A stretch of 64,000 nucleotides of DNA from Ascarosepion bandense. Taxonomy: Eukaryota > Mollusca > Cephalopoda > Sepiida > Sepiidae. How positions within the stretch are numbered: position 1 is the stretch's first letter; each line of letters starts with the position of its first letter. The notes under the pieces are model-generated. The model was not told the DNA's origin and did not search any database. It worked only from the letters and a program-made list of their open reading frames with translations. The position numbers and the translations under genes were made by a program. The DNA lies in the NCBI GenBank assembly GCA_037127315.1, contig JBBBDQ010001293.1:2684501-2748500 (forward strand). Reading direction: 5' to 3'. Below are positions 1-11,030 of the stretch, piece by piece.

Positions 1-62
1 GCACTTAACTGAGAGAGTAGTTGACATATCAGAGAAGTGTTTTAATCGATCATATAAAATGC

Positions 63-860
63 TGCAGAGAAATTCGAACGCACGTAGCGAATGATGCCTT
101 CCAAAAATTAACCAAAGTAGGTAGAATTCCGAAAATTTTCTAAGAAACAGATAATATCAGCCTTCGTATATGACAGAAAAGGCTGGAAATTTCCTTACAG
201 ATGAAGAGATGACTTGTAAAAACAGAACTGTGGTTCTACAGAAGGATATTGAGAATATCATATAAGCAACAAGGAATTCATAAGGAAAATGGAAACAAAG
301 AGGACATTTATATTCAGAATGAGGTAACAGCTGTAGTTTCTGGAACAGTCGAGTGCCATACGTGATACACGCTTTGGGCGATCATGTCTGGAAATAGATG
401 TGACTGACTGAACAGAAGATTATCGCGCAGCAGATTGCCATTGCTTTCTGCGGTAGACTGGTTGCCAGCGAAGGCTATAGAACCCAATCTGTTATTATTA
501 TTTAACTCTTAACTGGAGGGGAAGAGACGGATTAATACCTTTCCCAGGGATATTTGTGCGTAAGTGAATACATGAAATTCAACTGGAATTCGAACTGGGA
601 TCCCTGATTTGTCGTTCCGAGTCGATGTCCACTGCACCACAACGCACATCCAGTTTCTGGGACACCTAAAAAGAAAGAGAGTTTAGAAAATGTGTCGCTC
701 ATATGAGATACCGAAACAAAGGGGATAGAGAAACGCAGTGGTTTACCTACCTAATGAGCCGATGTACGGAGGATGCTAAATGATAAACATTAAACTAAGA
801 TAAGAGATTGTGGAGGTCCATTATCGCTCAAGGCCTGATAAAAACGCAGCACATAGATGG
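63..860 (+). mobile_element. RTE-clade LINE remnant (C-terminal region), split by a SINE
   Basis: A 5'-truncated RTE-like non-LTR retrotransposon. Its sequence lines up with the better copy at 12004-12985: the block encoding the 'mobile fingers' region (63-343) continues at 652 with the 'FLGH..RKE.LENV' block and ends with the family 3' end near 830-860. Reading frames are broken by stops and indels, so it is inactive. A SINE-A copy (344-651) sits inside it, which dates the RTE copy as the older insertion. Confidence 0.75.
344..651 (-). mobile_element. SINE-A (tRNA-derived SINE), full length, with target duplication
   Basis: A tRNA-headed SINE. On the minus strand the head carries a pol III A box (TGGTGCAGTGG) and B box (near GAATTCGA). 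A shared body follows, and the 3' end reads TGGCACT before the duplication. The same 9 bp, agtttctgg, flank it at 335-343 and 652-660, a target-site duplication inside the RTE copy. Internal promoter and flanking duplication fit a LINE-mobilised SINE like the tRNA-derived SINEs known from octopus; the exact published family is not established here. Confidence 0.88.
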
Positions 861-1534
861 ATAAGAATATTTTCTTTATTTTACGTCAGAATGCGTTCTC
901 TTCTTCGTATTTCCTAGACACAGGTGTTTGCGTGCTGACAGTAACCATTCTCTTCAGTCACTTGCCAACTTTAATTGCAATGAATAGCAAGAGGTCATAT
1001 TAGGAGGACGCCATTTTGCATAATGATACATAGGTGCTTGTCTGGTGGGGTTCACTTTAGGGTCAGGTGTTGCTCTTCTAGATGAAGTAGGTTCGACTGA
1101 TGGCGGCTCAAACTGGTATGTTATCATAGTTGGAGTTATTAAGTTGATATCGAAATAGATCCTGTTATCAATTCCAAGATTGGAATCGTATGAGAAGAGA
1201 GGAGAATTCGTTTTCCGTCTGAGAATAAGTGCACAATTTGAAAAAGAAGTTGATCTGTCCATACTTAATGATTAGGTTTAGTTGTTCTGTCAGTGCTTTT
1301 TGTCCTTTTTTTCAGAAAAAAATCTGCTAGTAAATGCACGAGGAAAGATGAATATTGCAAAAAGATCATGTTAGATATACAGTTTTTTAATTACCGTGTT
1401 TCGCTGATTATAAATCGGCGTGTCGCATTAGACGATCACCCCCCCCCCCACGAAAAAAAATCGAATGTAGAAATCGGAAAAAAGATTTTAACTTGTACTT
1501 CTCATCATCCCCAATTATACCAAGTGAATAACAT
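861..1534. other. No recognised gene or repeat
   Basis: AT-rich sequence. A 102-codon open frame on the minus strand (954-1262) has no domain I recognise and no supporting context. A C10 tract lies near 1440. Confidence 0.5.
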
Positions 1535-1540
1535 ATCAGT

Positions 1541-1585
1541 CAGTTAAGTGCCATACGTGATACGTGCTTTGCCAATCGTTTGAGG
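1541..1585 (-). mobile_element. SINE-A 3'-end fragment
   Basis: About 45 bp matching the terminal part of SINE-A (TCAGTTAAGTGCCATACGTG on the plus strand). Only the 3' end is present, consistent with 5' truncation. Confidence 0.6.
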
Positions 1586-1853
1586 CATATATATATTATA
1601 AAACGTACCAACAAAATAGTAGCACTAATCACGACCGAAATCAGAAAACGTACTGCTAGCAAATCGGTAAACTTAGTCGTCAAACCCAAAAGGTACTACC
1701 AAATGGGTAGAGCTTAATACAAAAAACAAACAAACAAACAAAGCATAAGCTCTGTTCGAAAGAAAAACAAACCCAAGACGAAAACCTTAACAAGAAAGAG
1801 CTCAATACGAAAGTAGAGCAAAAATACAAACTAAATCTAAAAGTGAGCCAAAC

Positions 1854-1901
1854 GTCGACCGCGGTTTCACTGACGATCCGGCGAGTGAAACCGCGGTCGA
1901 C
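1854..1901. repeat. Perfect GC-rich hairpin, 18-bp arms, 12-nt loop
   Basis: GTCGACCGCGGTTTCACT (1854-1871) is exactly inverted at 1884-1901 around the loop GACGATCCGGCG. The arms are GC-rich in AT-rich surroundings and contain SacII- and SalI-like palindromes. The loop junctions include CTGACGA (1870-1876) and GAAA (1887-1890), a motif pair seen elsewhere in the window. A (TA)n array begins 10 bp downstream. Confidence 0.9.
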
Positions 1902-1910
1902 TTTTGGTGC

Positions 1911-1911
<1 letters not shown>

Positions 1912-1955
<44 letters not shown>
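1912..1955. repeat. (TA)n microsatellite
   Basis: Uninterrupted TA array of about 22 units between the GC hairpin and the 3' end of a minus-strand LINE-A copy. Confidence 0.95.
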
Positions 1956-1962
<7 letters not shown>

Positions 1963-2510
1963 TTTCACCCCAAGCAAGGCATTTTTACAGCCACTCGTGC
2001 GCAGAGTGTTACATAGGAGTAAACTGATGAGAAAGAGAGAGTTTATAGGGATGTCAGGGAGAGGGTAAGTGTACTGGTGTGATGAGAGTGGAGGGGACGG
2101 AAAAAGAGCATGAGAGAAAAGATGCGAGTCAGTGTGATAGGAAATGACTATTGACCCTACATTTAAATTCTTGGAGATTGTAGCTGTCGGGGAAGCAGGT
2201 ATACTGAAGGAAATTTCACAGGAGGGATGTGAGAGAAAAAAGGTGAGGGAGTAAAAGTTACGGTTTCAATTTATTGGTTTCTCTGTCAAAGGGTGGGACC
2301 TAGTTGCTAGTCTAGTAGCTCGAGTAAAATCATACATAGGGGATACCAGAGAGTAAGTTAATTGGAGCAGAAGCCGTGAAAGTATTTGTAGAAGAGACAC
2401 AGGGAAGACCATATTACGTCGGTGAGAGAGTGAATGAAGCTGAGCTGTCAAATCGGGATCGATCACATTACAGATTCTCCGTTGGATTTTATCAAGAATC
2501 CCGAGATGAA
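1956..2510 (-). mobile_element. LINE-A (Jockey/CR1-like) 3' fragment, older subfamily
   Basis: On the minus strand this holds the C-terminal tail of the LINE-A reverse transcriptase ORF (the 'RRICNVIDPDL' and 'HRRN' stretches, from about 2480 down) followed by a pyrimidine-rich 3' UTR. It ends at the family 3' terminus TTGCTTGGGGTGAAATTATT. Frames are broken. It differs clearly from the younger copies at 46907 and 48429. Confidence 0.85.
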
Positions 2511-2603
2511 TATATATATATATATTCTTGACTACTTGCCGGCATAAAATTTGCAAAAACGAATAAATAAATAGTTAAATGAATATATAAATAAATAATA
2601 AGG

Positions 2604-2735
2604 CATTGTTAGTGTGCAACCTCATCCTGCGGCAGGAGCTTTCATAACTGGTAGTAATGTTTAATAAGTGGTAGTAAAGAGAATGAACTGAGTCAACACT
2701 GCCTCGCTATTGTTTCTGTCTCCGTGAGCGTGACA
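2604..2735 (-). repeat. rep-H interspersed repeat
   Basis: Its minus strand matches 53590-53765 over a segment that includes TTCATTCTCTTTACTACCA. The family is not recognised. A (TA)n array adjoins it, as at the other copy. Confidence 0.65.

Positions 2736-2738
<3 letters not shown>

Positions 2739-2775
<37 letters not shown>
2739..2775. repeat. (TA)n microsatellite
   Basis: TA array directly beside rep-H. Confidence 0.95.
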
Positions 2776-2778
<3 letters not shown>

Positions 2779-3146
2779 ACGGTCATTATTATTATAGAGA
2801 TGATTATAGCTTGAAATCATCATTACTGGTAATCTTGACAAGCTTATTTTCAAGCATTAATTTTATTGTTAAAAAAGTAAGTACTTTTACTATTAAAAAT
2901 GCCCCGAAATTAGCTAACTTATAACTCCCGTCACCAATCCTCTATTTATAGGACACTGGGTGTTTTTGGAGATATCTTACGCATAAAAAAATGTGTTTTA
3001 TAAGCAGTACGATACATGAAATAGGCTTGAAAGCGACGGGAAGAAAACTATAAAAATTACCCATACGAAACGAAGAAAAAAATGAAAAGAAAAAAATGAC
3101 ACAATGAGCTAACCTTTGATCCTTTGATCGAACAATATTTTGCATA
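2776..3146. other. No recognised feature
   Basis: AT-rich, nothing supportable. Short open frames show no known motif. Confidence 0.5.
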
Positions 3147-3175
3147 TCTAAACTTATTTATAAATGGAACTTTGT

Positions 3176-3219
<44 letters not shown>

Positions 3220-3766
3220 CCGTTGCCTATAGACTCTAAAACGGCTGAACCGATTTTCTTGAAAATTTACACAGTTTTACTATAAGCGTCTGCGAGTGTT
3301 CTTAGCTAGGTTTTGTGTCGAGGTACCCCCGATAAATATCTAAAATCGATAATAGAAAAAATCGGGTTATAGAAGGAGTGGTCCGATTTTAATCAAATTT
3401 GACACACTCATAGACAAAGACATAAACGATATTCAGAAGTTTCAAGGTTACAGTTCTTGTGTGTCTGTTTATCTGCCAGTATGTTTGTATTTTTTCAGCC
3501 CTTTTATTTTAGTTTTTGCTTCGGATTTGGCTCTAAGTAGGTATAATTGTAGTTCTTAGTCTTAGCCATGATACCATTTACTCAGAGGACTTATTTAGCC
3601 TTCAAAATTCTGTTTACGACGAAAAAAACTTATTTGATATCGATACCAGGAAATCAAAATTTGACTTACATCCATTTATTTTTCTTTAAGTCTACAGTTT
3701 CACTTTAACTGAAAACAACTATTGCTTTTTAGTCTTTCGTGTCAACGTCCAAAAAGTCTGAGCTCT
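3147..3766 (+). mobile_element. Non-autonomous Helitron, 3' truncated
   Basis: It starts with TCTAAACTTATTTATAAATG preceded by A, the terminus shared by three other copies (18944, 20729 and 63511, the last two on the minus strand). It runs through the same body and stops near the GAGCTC region before the 3' hairpin. No Rep/helicase coding is present. The internal (GT)n at 3178-3218 sits where all copies carry one. The (TA)n of the other copies is absent. Confidence 0.75.
3178..3218. repeat. (GT)n microsatellite inside a Helitron
   Basis: GT array about 30 bp from the Helitron 5' end, a position conserved in the other copies. Confidence 0.95.
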
Positions 3767-4096
3767 GACATATGAGGAGCGATGAGCGGGCGCTTTATGT
3801 TTTAGAAATAAAAAGAAACAATTAATTTTATTGAACAAGCAAACTGGTTATTGCTTCTCAGTTATCAGAACCAGATCAAGAAAACTAAAATATTGAGCAT
3901 ACTGCCTCAAAAAAGGAAAGCACGAGAAAAGAAAATAGCCATAAAATATAATTATTTAAAACTGATCTCACTGTTTCTAATGACCAATGCCCTTGTTTGC
4001 ATAACGATGGATGTCGATTTTAACACGATTTTTATCGAGGACTTTCAAGAGATAGATGAGCATATCTCACAGATAATTCATGCCTATTTCCCATTT
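3767..4096. other. No recognised feature
   Basis: AT-rich flank between a Helitron and a LINE-A copy. Confidence 0.5.
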
Positions 4097-4655
4097 TTTC
4101 CAACGAAGAATCTGTAATATGATCGACCCCGACTTGGCAACTCAGATGCAGACATTTTCTCACCGACGTAATGTGGCGTCCATGTGTCTCTACAAATGCT
4201 TCTACAAATACTTTCACGGCTTCTGCTCCGATGGACTTAGCTCACCGGTGACCCCTACGTATGAATTTACTCGTGCCACCAAATTAGCAAATAAGTCCCA
4301 CCTTTTTACTGTGAAACAAATAAAATGTAGACACAAATTCTACTCCAGCAGCTTTTTCTCGCACCTCCCGCCTGTGGAATTCCGTTCCGTATACTTGCTT
4401 CCCCGACAGCTACAATCTTCAAGAATTTAAATGTAAAGTCAATAGGCATCTCTTATTTCATTGACTTGAATCCTCTTTCTCATGTCCCTTTCTTTCCTCC
4501 ACTCTACTTTCATCAGTATTCTCACTCTTCTCTTACTCACTTCCTGACACCCCCTATAACCTGTCACTCTCTCATAACTTTCCTCCTGCGTAACCCCCTG
4601 CACACCAGTGGCAGTAAACTGCTATGCGTGGGAGATAAGATTAAAAAAATGTTCT
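4097..4655 (+). mobile_element. LINE-A 3' fragment, older subfamily
   Basis: Encodes the LINE-A C-terminal block (RRICNMIDPDL, SHRRN, YKYFHGFCSD) with frameshifts. A 3' UTR follows, ending in the TGC..TGGGAGATAAGATT terminus and a short A run at 4649-4655. 5' truncated. Confidence 0.85.
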
Positions 4656-5213
4656 GAGGTGAAAGACTCCGATTTATTAAAACACTGGGGCAAATTTTCC
4701 AAATTATCTAATACACGCTGAGACATACTGCACAATTTCATTATAACATTATTTGAATTAAATAAAAGAAAAAGAAGTTAATACGTCATGCAATATAAAG
4801 AAACGAGTCTGAGTGCTGAAATTTTCACCAAGAGATATAAGCAAGGCAGCCAACAGTGAGTTCGAAGAACAATTTCTACAGACGGATATAATTCACTGGA
4901 ATGAAACGAGAATGACCTACAGTGAAAAATAAAAGTAGGAACGACAACAGCGATTAAATGTTATCATATGGCCAAAATGGCTTCTTTGAAAGAAAGAAAT
5001 AAAACAAAAATAATACACAAATTTACTTAAGTCTTTTGACGTCAGCAAATCCTGACTAGTAGTCGTAATTCAAGTTTTGTTCTGGCAAAAACTGAAGTTA
5101 AACAAAGAAGATTGCAAAACGAATATAGACGTAACTTCCAACAAACCAAAAACATTGTCTGTAAGTTTTCTATGAACGTCTGACTTCTAAATTGATATGG
5201 TATTTTCAGTAGA
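4656..5213. other. No recognised feature
   Basis: AT-rich unique-looking sequence without a supportable gene. Confidence 0.5.
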
Positions 5214-5214
5214 A

Positions 5215-5247
<33 letters not shown>

Positions 5248-5272
5248 TAGATAGATAGATAGATAGATAGAT
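5214..5272. repeat. (TA)n-(GA)n-(GATA)n compound microsatellite
   Basis: TA array passes into GA and then GATA tetranucleotides. Confidence 0.93.
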
Positions 5273-5739
5273 CGGAATCCGACAAGGAGATGGAATAATG
5301 TAAAGAACGAAGTAGGAAACGTATCTCAATGTAGCATGTTTCACTTCCTTTAAAGCTCGAATTAAAGACGAAAATCTTTTGCAAAGTGACATTATTTTGC
5401 TATTTTGTGATTTGTGGTTGATTCTTATTGATCAGATATGAGTTACGTGTATTAGAGTAATAGATAATCACTTTTAAGTACACTACCGGCCATAATTATT
5501 AGGCAACCCCAGTGTTTAAAAAATGACTCATTTCATACTAATTTTTGTATTTATTGCAAAGTGAACAATTGTAAATGAAAATAGAATTGTTCTTTTTTTA
5601 TAACATGTACATCAAATGAATAACATGTGCATCAAATGAATTTATAAATATTTAATAATTTCCTATTTTCAGTTCCCAGTTTCATCAAAATAACATTCTT
5701 CACAACGGCTGTGCACACTCTTGGCATTCTTGCCACAAG

Positions 5740-6330
5740 TTTTTTAAAATAATCTTCCAACAACTCCAAACTAAATCCCGAACATTACTAGGCTGTTTCT
5801 GCTTACTTCACCTGTCAAACTCATCCCATGAGGGTTCAATTGGTGAGAGGTTTGGTGACTGAGGTGGCCAACACATAACTTTTAACATTCCAGCAGTTTC
5901 TTTTAATGTTAAATAATTTTGGCACATTTTAGAAGTTTTGGGTCGTTATCCTTCTGGAGGATGAAATTTTGACCCACTATACGCAACCCAGATGGAATTG
6001 CAGATTGAATGGTATTGTTCGTTTTTCATCGTCCCCTTTACTTCAACCAAGTCACCTGAACTCGTACCCGCAAAACAGCCCCAGACCATGCAGGATCCAC
6101 CATGATGTTTCATCGATGGCTGTACCACACTCATCTTTCACTCGTTCTCTAGCCCTCCTCCGCACGCACACCCTCCTTTTACTCCCAAACAGTTCCAAGT
6201 TAGACTCATCAGTTCACATTTGACCACTGTTCTGGTGTCCAGTTTTTGTGGTCTTTTCTCCATGCTAGTCTCTTCTTATTATTGACTGGCCAAAGCAAAG
6301 GTTTTCTGGCTGCCACTCGTTCAAACAACC
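5740..6330 (-). pseudogene. Tc1-family transposase pseudogene
   Basis: Broken minus-strand frames give the order expected of a Tc1 DDE transposase. First is a WTPEQWSNVNWS-like segment near the first catalytic Asp, then GGSCMVWGCFAG and SGDLVEVKGTM (about 6000-6110). Last is WPPQSPNLSPIEPSWDEFDR near 5800, which contains the third catalytic position (E in SPIE). The segment that should carry the second Asp (a DNDPKH-type motif) is missing or shifted at about 5945. Several stops and frameshifts make it non-functional. Confidence 0.8.
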
Positions 6331-6360
6331 ATTCTATTTTCATTTAGAGTTATCCACTTA

Positions 6361-6715
6361 TAGACTTAACTATCGCCCGGTTCAAACTCTACCCACGTCT
6401 TTTGAACAGGTGAAGAGGCTCATCCCTTGTTTCCTGTTTAGGATGTGGTTCCCGGCTTTCTCTTTTTTTCCAATCTTCTTTCACTTTTTTTTTCTTTGCT
6501 CCTTTTTTTTGTTCTCAATTGGAGTAGATAGACTTAACTATCGCCCGGTTCACACTCCACCCACGTCTTTGGAACAGGTGAAGAGGCTCATCCCTTATTT
6601 CATGTTTAGGATATGGTTTCCAGCTTTCTCTTTTCCAATCATTTTGCTCTTAAGTAGCCCCATGCGCATCAGTGGCGTCACCGCCTTGCTTGGGGTGATA
6701 TGATTAGAAAAAAAT
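6361..6715 (+). mobile_element. rep-E dimeric element sharing the LINE-A 3' end
   Basis: Two direct units of about 160 bp, each starting at TAGACTTAACTATCGCCCGG (6361 and 6530). A single 3' end follows, CGCCTTGCTTGGGGTGATAT then GATTAG and an A run. The last ~50 bp match the LINE-A terminus; the body does not. Copies at 16797 and 21419 have the same two-unit build. It lies inside the Tc1-like element. Confidence 0.8.
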
Positions 6716-6788
6716 ACTAAAAATGGTATGAAATACATCATTTTTTAAAAAAGCAACTGGGTAGGCCTAATAATTATGGCCGGTAGTG

Positions 6789-7209
6789 TATATGTGAGTA
6801 AAATATTTTGTATGTGTGCATAGAAACGGTTGTCATTTTACATTTATCTGTGCGTATTAATAACCGTGTCAAGTATGTGTATCGTATATGTATTATTCGT
6901 TAAATTTAGAACTACTTTAATATTACAACCATTTTTATTTTTATTCTATTAGTAAATTTTAAAACGACCACAATAGTCGGGCCATATTATTAATATTATT
7001 ATTTTAAACAAAATGTTTTTGATAAATTTTTAACTGAGCCAAATATATTATATATTGTCTCCTTCCTTTACTTTTTCCTCCTGTTCCTTTTTCTTTTTTC
7101 CTTTTTCATATAAATTTCCCTTCGTTATACCAGCTGAAGCCGGCATTAGTCACCATGACTACAGATGATTTTTCCTCCTTTTTTTTAATATCTTATTTTT
7201 CCTTTGGAT
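6789..7209. other. No gene; pyrimidine-rich tract
   Basis: AT-rich, becoming strongly pyrimidine-rich on the plus strand from about 7055, the setting in which SINE-A inserted. Confidence 0.55.
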
Positions 7210-7520
7210 CTTCGTTGTGGTACAGTGGATATCGGCTCGGAACGAGAAACCGGGGAGCCGAGTTCGAATTCCAGTTGAATCCATTGTATTCACTTACGCA
7301 CAAATACCCTTGGGAAAGGTATTAATCCGTTTATTCCTTCCAGCTATGGGATAAATAGCAGGACAGATTGGGTTATATAGCCTTGGTCGGCAACAGTCTA
7401 CCGCAGAAGAAAGCAATGGAATGGCAATCTACTGCGGGATAATCTTCTGCCCAGTCAGTCATGTCTCTTTCAAGACATGATCGCCCAACATGTATCACAT
7501 ATTGCACTTAACTGACTGAT
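7210..7520 (+). mobile_element. SINE-A, full length
   Basis: tRNA-like head with A box (GTGGTACAGTGG) and B box (GAGTTCGAATTCC). The shared body runs through ATTAATCCG and CTACTGCGGGATAATC, and the 3' end is TTGCACTTAACTGACTGA. The same pyrimidine-rich tract lies on both sides. Confidence 0.88.
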
Positions 7521-7631
7521 TTCTCCTTTACCTTTTTTCTTCTCCTTTCTACCACATTTTTCTTTTCTTTGGCTTTTTTTTTTCACGACTTCTATTCCTG
7601 TGATACGGTTAAATTTTGATTCTTTAATGCA

Positions 7632-7937
7632 GACGTAAACGAGTTGTTACGCCACCTAGGTTTCTACCATGAGTGGTGTCTTCAGGCGATTTGCAATAAT
7701 TGATTTTACCGTTTACCGTTATTTTTTTCTTAAGAACACTCACGTAACGGTATCTTTTTTAACGCTCACGTGGCAGGGAATTTTTGAACGCGCAATTTGT
7801 AAAATTACAAGAAATTACAACGTTTTCATCTATTATAGTTTCTTGTTTTTTTTAAATTGCGGTAAAAATCAGTTATTGCGAATCGCCTGAATACACCACT
7901 AATGGTAGAAACCTAGGTCGCGTAATAACTCGTTTAC
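7632..7937. mobile_element. Foldback MITE with ~75-bp terminal inverted repeats
   Basis: The left arm starting GTAAACGAGTTGTTACG (7638) is mirrored by the right arm ending CGTAATAACTCGTTTAC (7936). Pairing extends for roughly 75 bp, including CTAGGTTTCTACCAT. There is no coding sequence. A truncated relative in inverse orientation lies at 27950-28128. The superfamily is not assignable because no clear target duplication is visible. Confidence 0.8.
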
Positions 7938-7969
7938 AAATGGAATATATATATTACTCAACGAGCACG

Positions 7970-8036
7970 AATTCAGGTGACTTGGTTGAAGTGAAGGGGA
8001 TGATAAAAAAAGAACAGTACCATTCCAATATCGAGG
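7970..8036 (+). mobile_element. Tc1 transposase fragment
   Basis: A short plus-strand stretch encodes SGDLVEVKGMIKKEQYHSN, nearly the same as the segment in the Tc1-like element at 5481-6788. No ends are visible. Confidence 0.7.
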
Positions 8037-8211
8037 CTTGAATCTCTTTCCCTGCCCCTCGGTATCTAATCTGGACGACAAAAAAGTTTTTTCTTTTTAA
8101 AATCCCCACCTTTTTATGTAAAATTTCTGTGCATGGTTATATTTTTGGGCTCCATCTGGTATGTGAATTTTTTACCATATTTGAAATAAACATTTTTGGT
8201 TTTGATAGTTG

Positions 8212-8240
8212 CTGAAGAAGCGAGATTTTTCTCGCTGAAA
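8212..8240 (+). ncRNA. Hammerhead-like core motif (CTGAAGA, hairpin, GAAA)
   Basis: CTGAAGA (8212-8218), then a 5-bp stem GCGAG/CTCGC (8220-8224 with 8231-8235) and GAAA (8237-8240). This matches the CUGANGA-stem II-GAAA part of hammerhead ribozymes found in Penelope-like elements. No clear stem III or cleavage triplet was identified, so catalysis is not claimed. Confidence 0.35.
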
Positions 8241-9205
8241 TAGCTATACAACGTATGTAGAATTCGGAAGTTTTTGTAATATAATGTACATCTTTGGCAC
8301 TGTATTTTTTTTTGCTTCTCCCTATATCGTATTACCTTTGGTGTATCTATTTTAGTATCCAAAAATGTCGTTTCTGCTTTCTCCATATTTTGAATTTTTC
8401 TTATAGAAAACCGGAAAGAGACGAAGAAAGGAAATACCTTTTTATATTATGTTCAAACTTAAGGGGGCTTTTGAGTAAGTTTAATTTTCTTATTAGTACG
8501 TCAAAACAATAAAAAAATTAATAATAGATAAATAGATATAAAGATGGGATAATGACAGCAGGAAGTAAATTAGGAAAAAATGAAAATGTTATTAATCAAT
8601 TAATTTGAAATTAGTAATTTCATAATATCACTACAAAATAGGTATTTTGTTTCGAGACTACTTGTATCTTATCAAGTGATGGTGCTAAAATCAAGATGAA
8701 GAGTTTGAAGGTTTAAAACTAGCCAAAACCCTCAATCAGGGGAACATTGTTAAATAGTCTGTGTTGAATAATTGAATTACAAATAATTTCTAATTTGAAG
8801 ACCATAAGAACAGACTCTAAAAACAAATTATTATTCATTTATGTTAATATTTGATTAAAATTAAAATCAGTATTACTACATATCTATTAGTTTCACTTTA
8901 TAATAAAAATTAAATTTATTTTGAAAAAAAGAAAAAATATTCATTATGAATTAATGTTAGAGATTACTAATGTCAAATTCTAAGTTTAACAAAGCATTAG
9001 ATTTAGCTGGGCACCCACATTTTTTTAAGAACAGTGTTTTTGGGATACTGAATATTAGTCCATCTATACTTACCCTATATTTGTATCTATGTATATATAT
9101 AAAGACCAAATGAAACGTTACATGGCTTCCATTAAGCAATGAATAAGTGTGGTTAGTACAGAGTTGACACCGCTTGTACATACAAGTTTCTTTAAAATCA
9201 GGTGT
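8241..9205. other. No recognised feature
   Basis: AT-rich. Open frames at 8294-8512 (+) and 8957-9181 (-) show nothing I recognise. Confidence 0.5.
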
Positions 9206-9258
9206 GGGGATGGTGTAATGGATAATAGTTCGGAATTGTTAATTGGCGAACTGAGTTC

Positions 9259-9261
<3 letters not shown>
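9206..9261 (+). mobile_element. tRNA-like SINE head fragment
   Basis: GGTGTAATGGATAA (A-box-like) followed by GAACTGAGTTCCA (B-box-like), cut off by a (TA)n array. It resembles SINE-A and SINE-C heads but is too short to assign. Confidence 0.45.

Positions 9262-9299
<38 letters not shown>
9262..9299. repeat. (TA)n microsatellite
   Basis: TA array immediately 3' of a tRNA-like head. Confidence 0.95.
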
Positions 9300-9301
<2 letters not shown>

Positions 9302-10902
9302 TCTTAATCTCTCTCATATCGACGTTACTGTGATCTCACTTACAACCCATCTAACTTGGGTGGCACTTGGCCCTTCAACTGCATGATCTACGTATAGCGC
9401 TGATGCAGTAATGCACAAATTTATTGTGAAGAAATATACGATGAATGAATAATGAAATCCTGTTTACAGTCTCACAGATGGAAACATTCTTCTGAACACT
9501 TTTATCTTTTCTAGATCTTTTCACTTCGCAAATGGCTAGCTTTCAGGACCTACGCTCATCCTCCGTTGACACTATTTCCTCAAACATTCGCTTTGATACT
9601 AATTGTTGAATACAGAGCTCAAACCAAAAACAAGAACGATCATTGAAAGACAGGACAAGTTGGGATCATTGGCTTTGTTGTACAGATATTGTTAACAGAC
9701 ATTTTTCAGAGGTTAATGTCTTTTTTTTAAACGAACTGCGCAGTTACAAGTATGAGGAGGTTTGTTATGTGTCAAAAGTATTGGTAACGAACTGGTGTCA
9801 TATAAAACCCCAGCTGACTGTGTGAGGCCAGCGAGGGCAAACACACTCTATCACCCAGGCAGAACAACAATGTGGAAAAGAGGAACACATTTCTTACGAC
9901 TGAATACAACCTCCTTCATTTCAATTATTCGTTCGCTTCACGTCTTTCTCTATATTTTGCTTTTTCATTCACCCTTTCTCTTTCTTTCACAATTCCTCAC
10001 CTTTGTTGTGATAGAAAAATACAAAAATTACAAAGAAATAAAAACACGGTGATCTATCTTTAAAAAGTATATGTGTATTCAGAATCGCATAGCCATAAAG
10101 AAGTATTTGGACCAACCAAACAACTAGAAGCTCTCTCGTCCAGGATATAAACATTTTTGCTATCTCTCATGAGACCTGTTCTACTAATTCGCTCGTTTTC
10201 TGTCTTAGTTGCTTTCAATACTTCCTGTGGGTGTCAAATTTCCAAGTCATCATTCCTTTTTATGTGCCCTAGAAATTTCAATTATCTCTCACTGTTGTTA
10301 AGTATGTCTTAAGTACGGTATTTTAAAGTTTTTTTCTTCATCTATGAGGAGATATTCCGTCATGCACTGCCATATTTGAGAACTCATATTATATAAAAGT
10401 TCAGTATATTTTCGTTTTCTCTATCGATTTATTTCTGGTTTTGTAATACTTTGCTTAGATTTGAAAGGCATCTTTCATTATCCAAATGCGCCTCCTGATT
10501 TCGGTATTTCACTTTCCACCCGCTGTTAAAACACTTCTCAAATATGTAAATTTGTGATTTCTCGGTGGCGCGAAGCTGTTTTGCATTCTTCAGCAGGATG
10601 CAGAAACAGGTCAAACAGGGGATGGGTGTTGAGTAGAACGTCTACGTACACATTTTTGCAAATGTCAAATTGTTCTGTTCAGTTGCAAGTTATTTCGGAC
10701 CAATATTACGACTACATTGCAGCTTCTTTTCTTTTTGCAAATGGTGCAGCTCTAATTTCTAGTACAGCAGCAGCGATCTTGCCTGCAAAGACTATCCCAT
10801 GTAAGCTTATATTCTAGCCCGAAACATGAAATCGGCTAAGGCCTTGTCGGCTGGGGTTTAAGAATACGCTTACTGCGCCTCTGTAGAGGTGTAATCCCCT
10901 AA
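9300..10902. other. No recognised gene
   Basis: Long stretch without a repeat I could match within the window. Open frames at 9643-9825, 9762-10052 and 10554-10817 (+) lack known motifs and are not called as genes. Confidence 0.5.
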
Positions 10903-11030
10903 TATGGTGTCCTTGGTCTAATGATAAACTGCATCCGACAGCAAGAATAACTGAGAAGTTTTGAGAAGCAAGCATGGAACCACCTCTTAATTGCTGTTGT
11001 TCCCAAATCCATTCTTAAAGGAACTCATCT
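10903..11030 (+). mobile_element. SINE-C fragment, 5' truncated
   Basis: Matches the 3' half of the copy at 48172-48423: ATGATAAACT, then ACCTCTTAATTGCTGTTGTT and a decayed end. The tRNA-like head is missing. Confidence 0.6.

Larger units (their letters stand above)
5481..6788 (-). mobile_element. Tc1-like DNA transposon, both ends present
   Basis: The left end, CACTACCGGCCATAATTATT, is matched in inverse orientation at the right end, 6769-6788. TA dinucleotides flank it at 5479-5480 and 6789-6790, the expected Tc1/mariner target duplication. The transposase lies on the minus strand and is dead. A rep-E dimer (6361-6715) interrupts the right terminal region. The 364-bp element at 37215-37578 is a MITE relative with the same ends. 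Confidence 0.88.

Noticed and set aside
1..12. GCACTTAACTGA at the window start resembles the last bases of SINE-A.
   Set aside because: Only 12 bp are visible; the rest would lie outside the window.
954..1262. 102-codon open frame as a host gene.
   Set aside because: No known domain, no splice or conservation evidence, in repeat-rich DNA.
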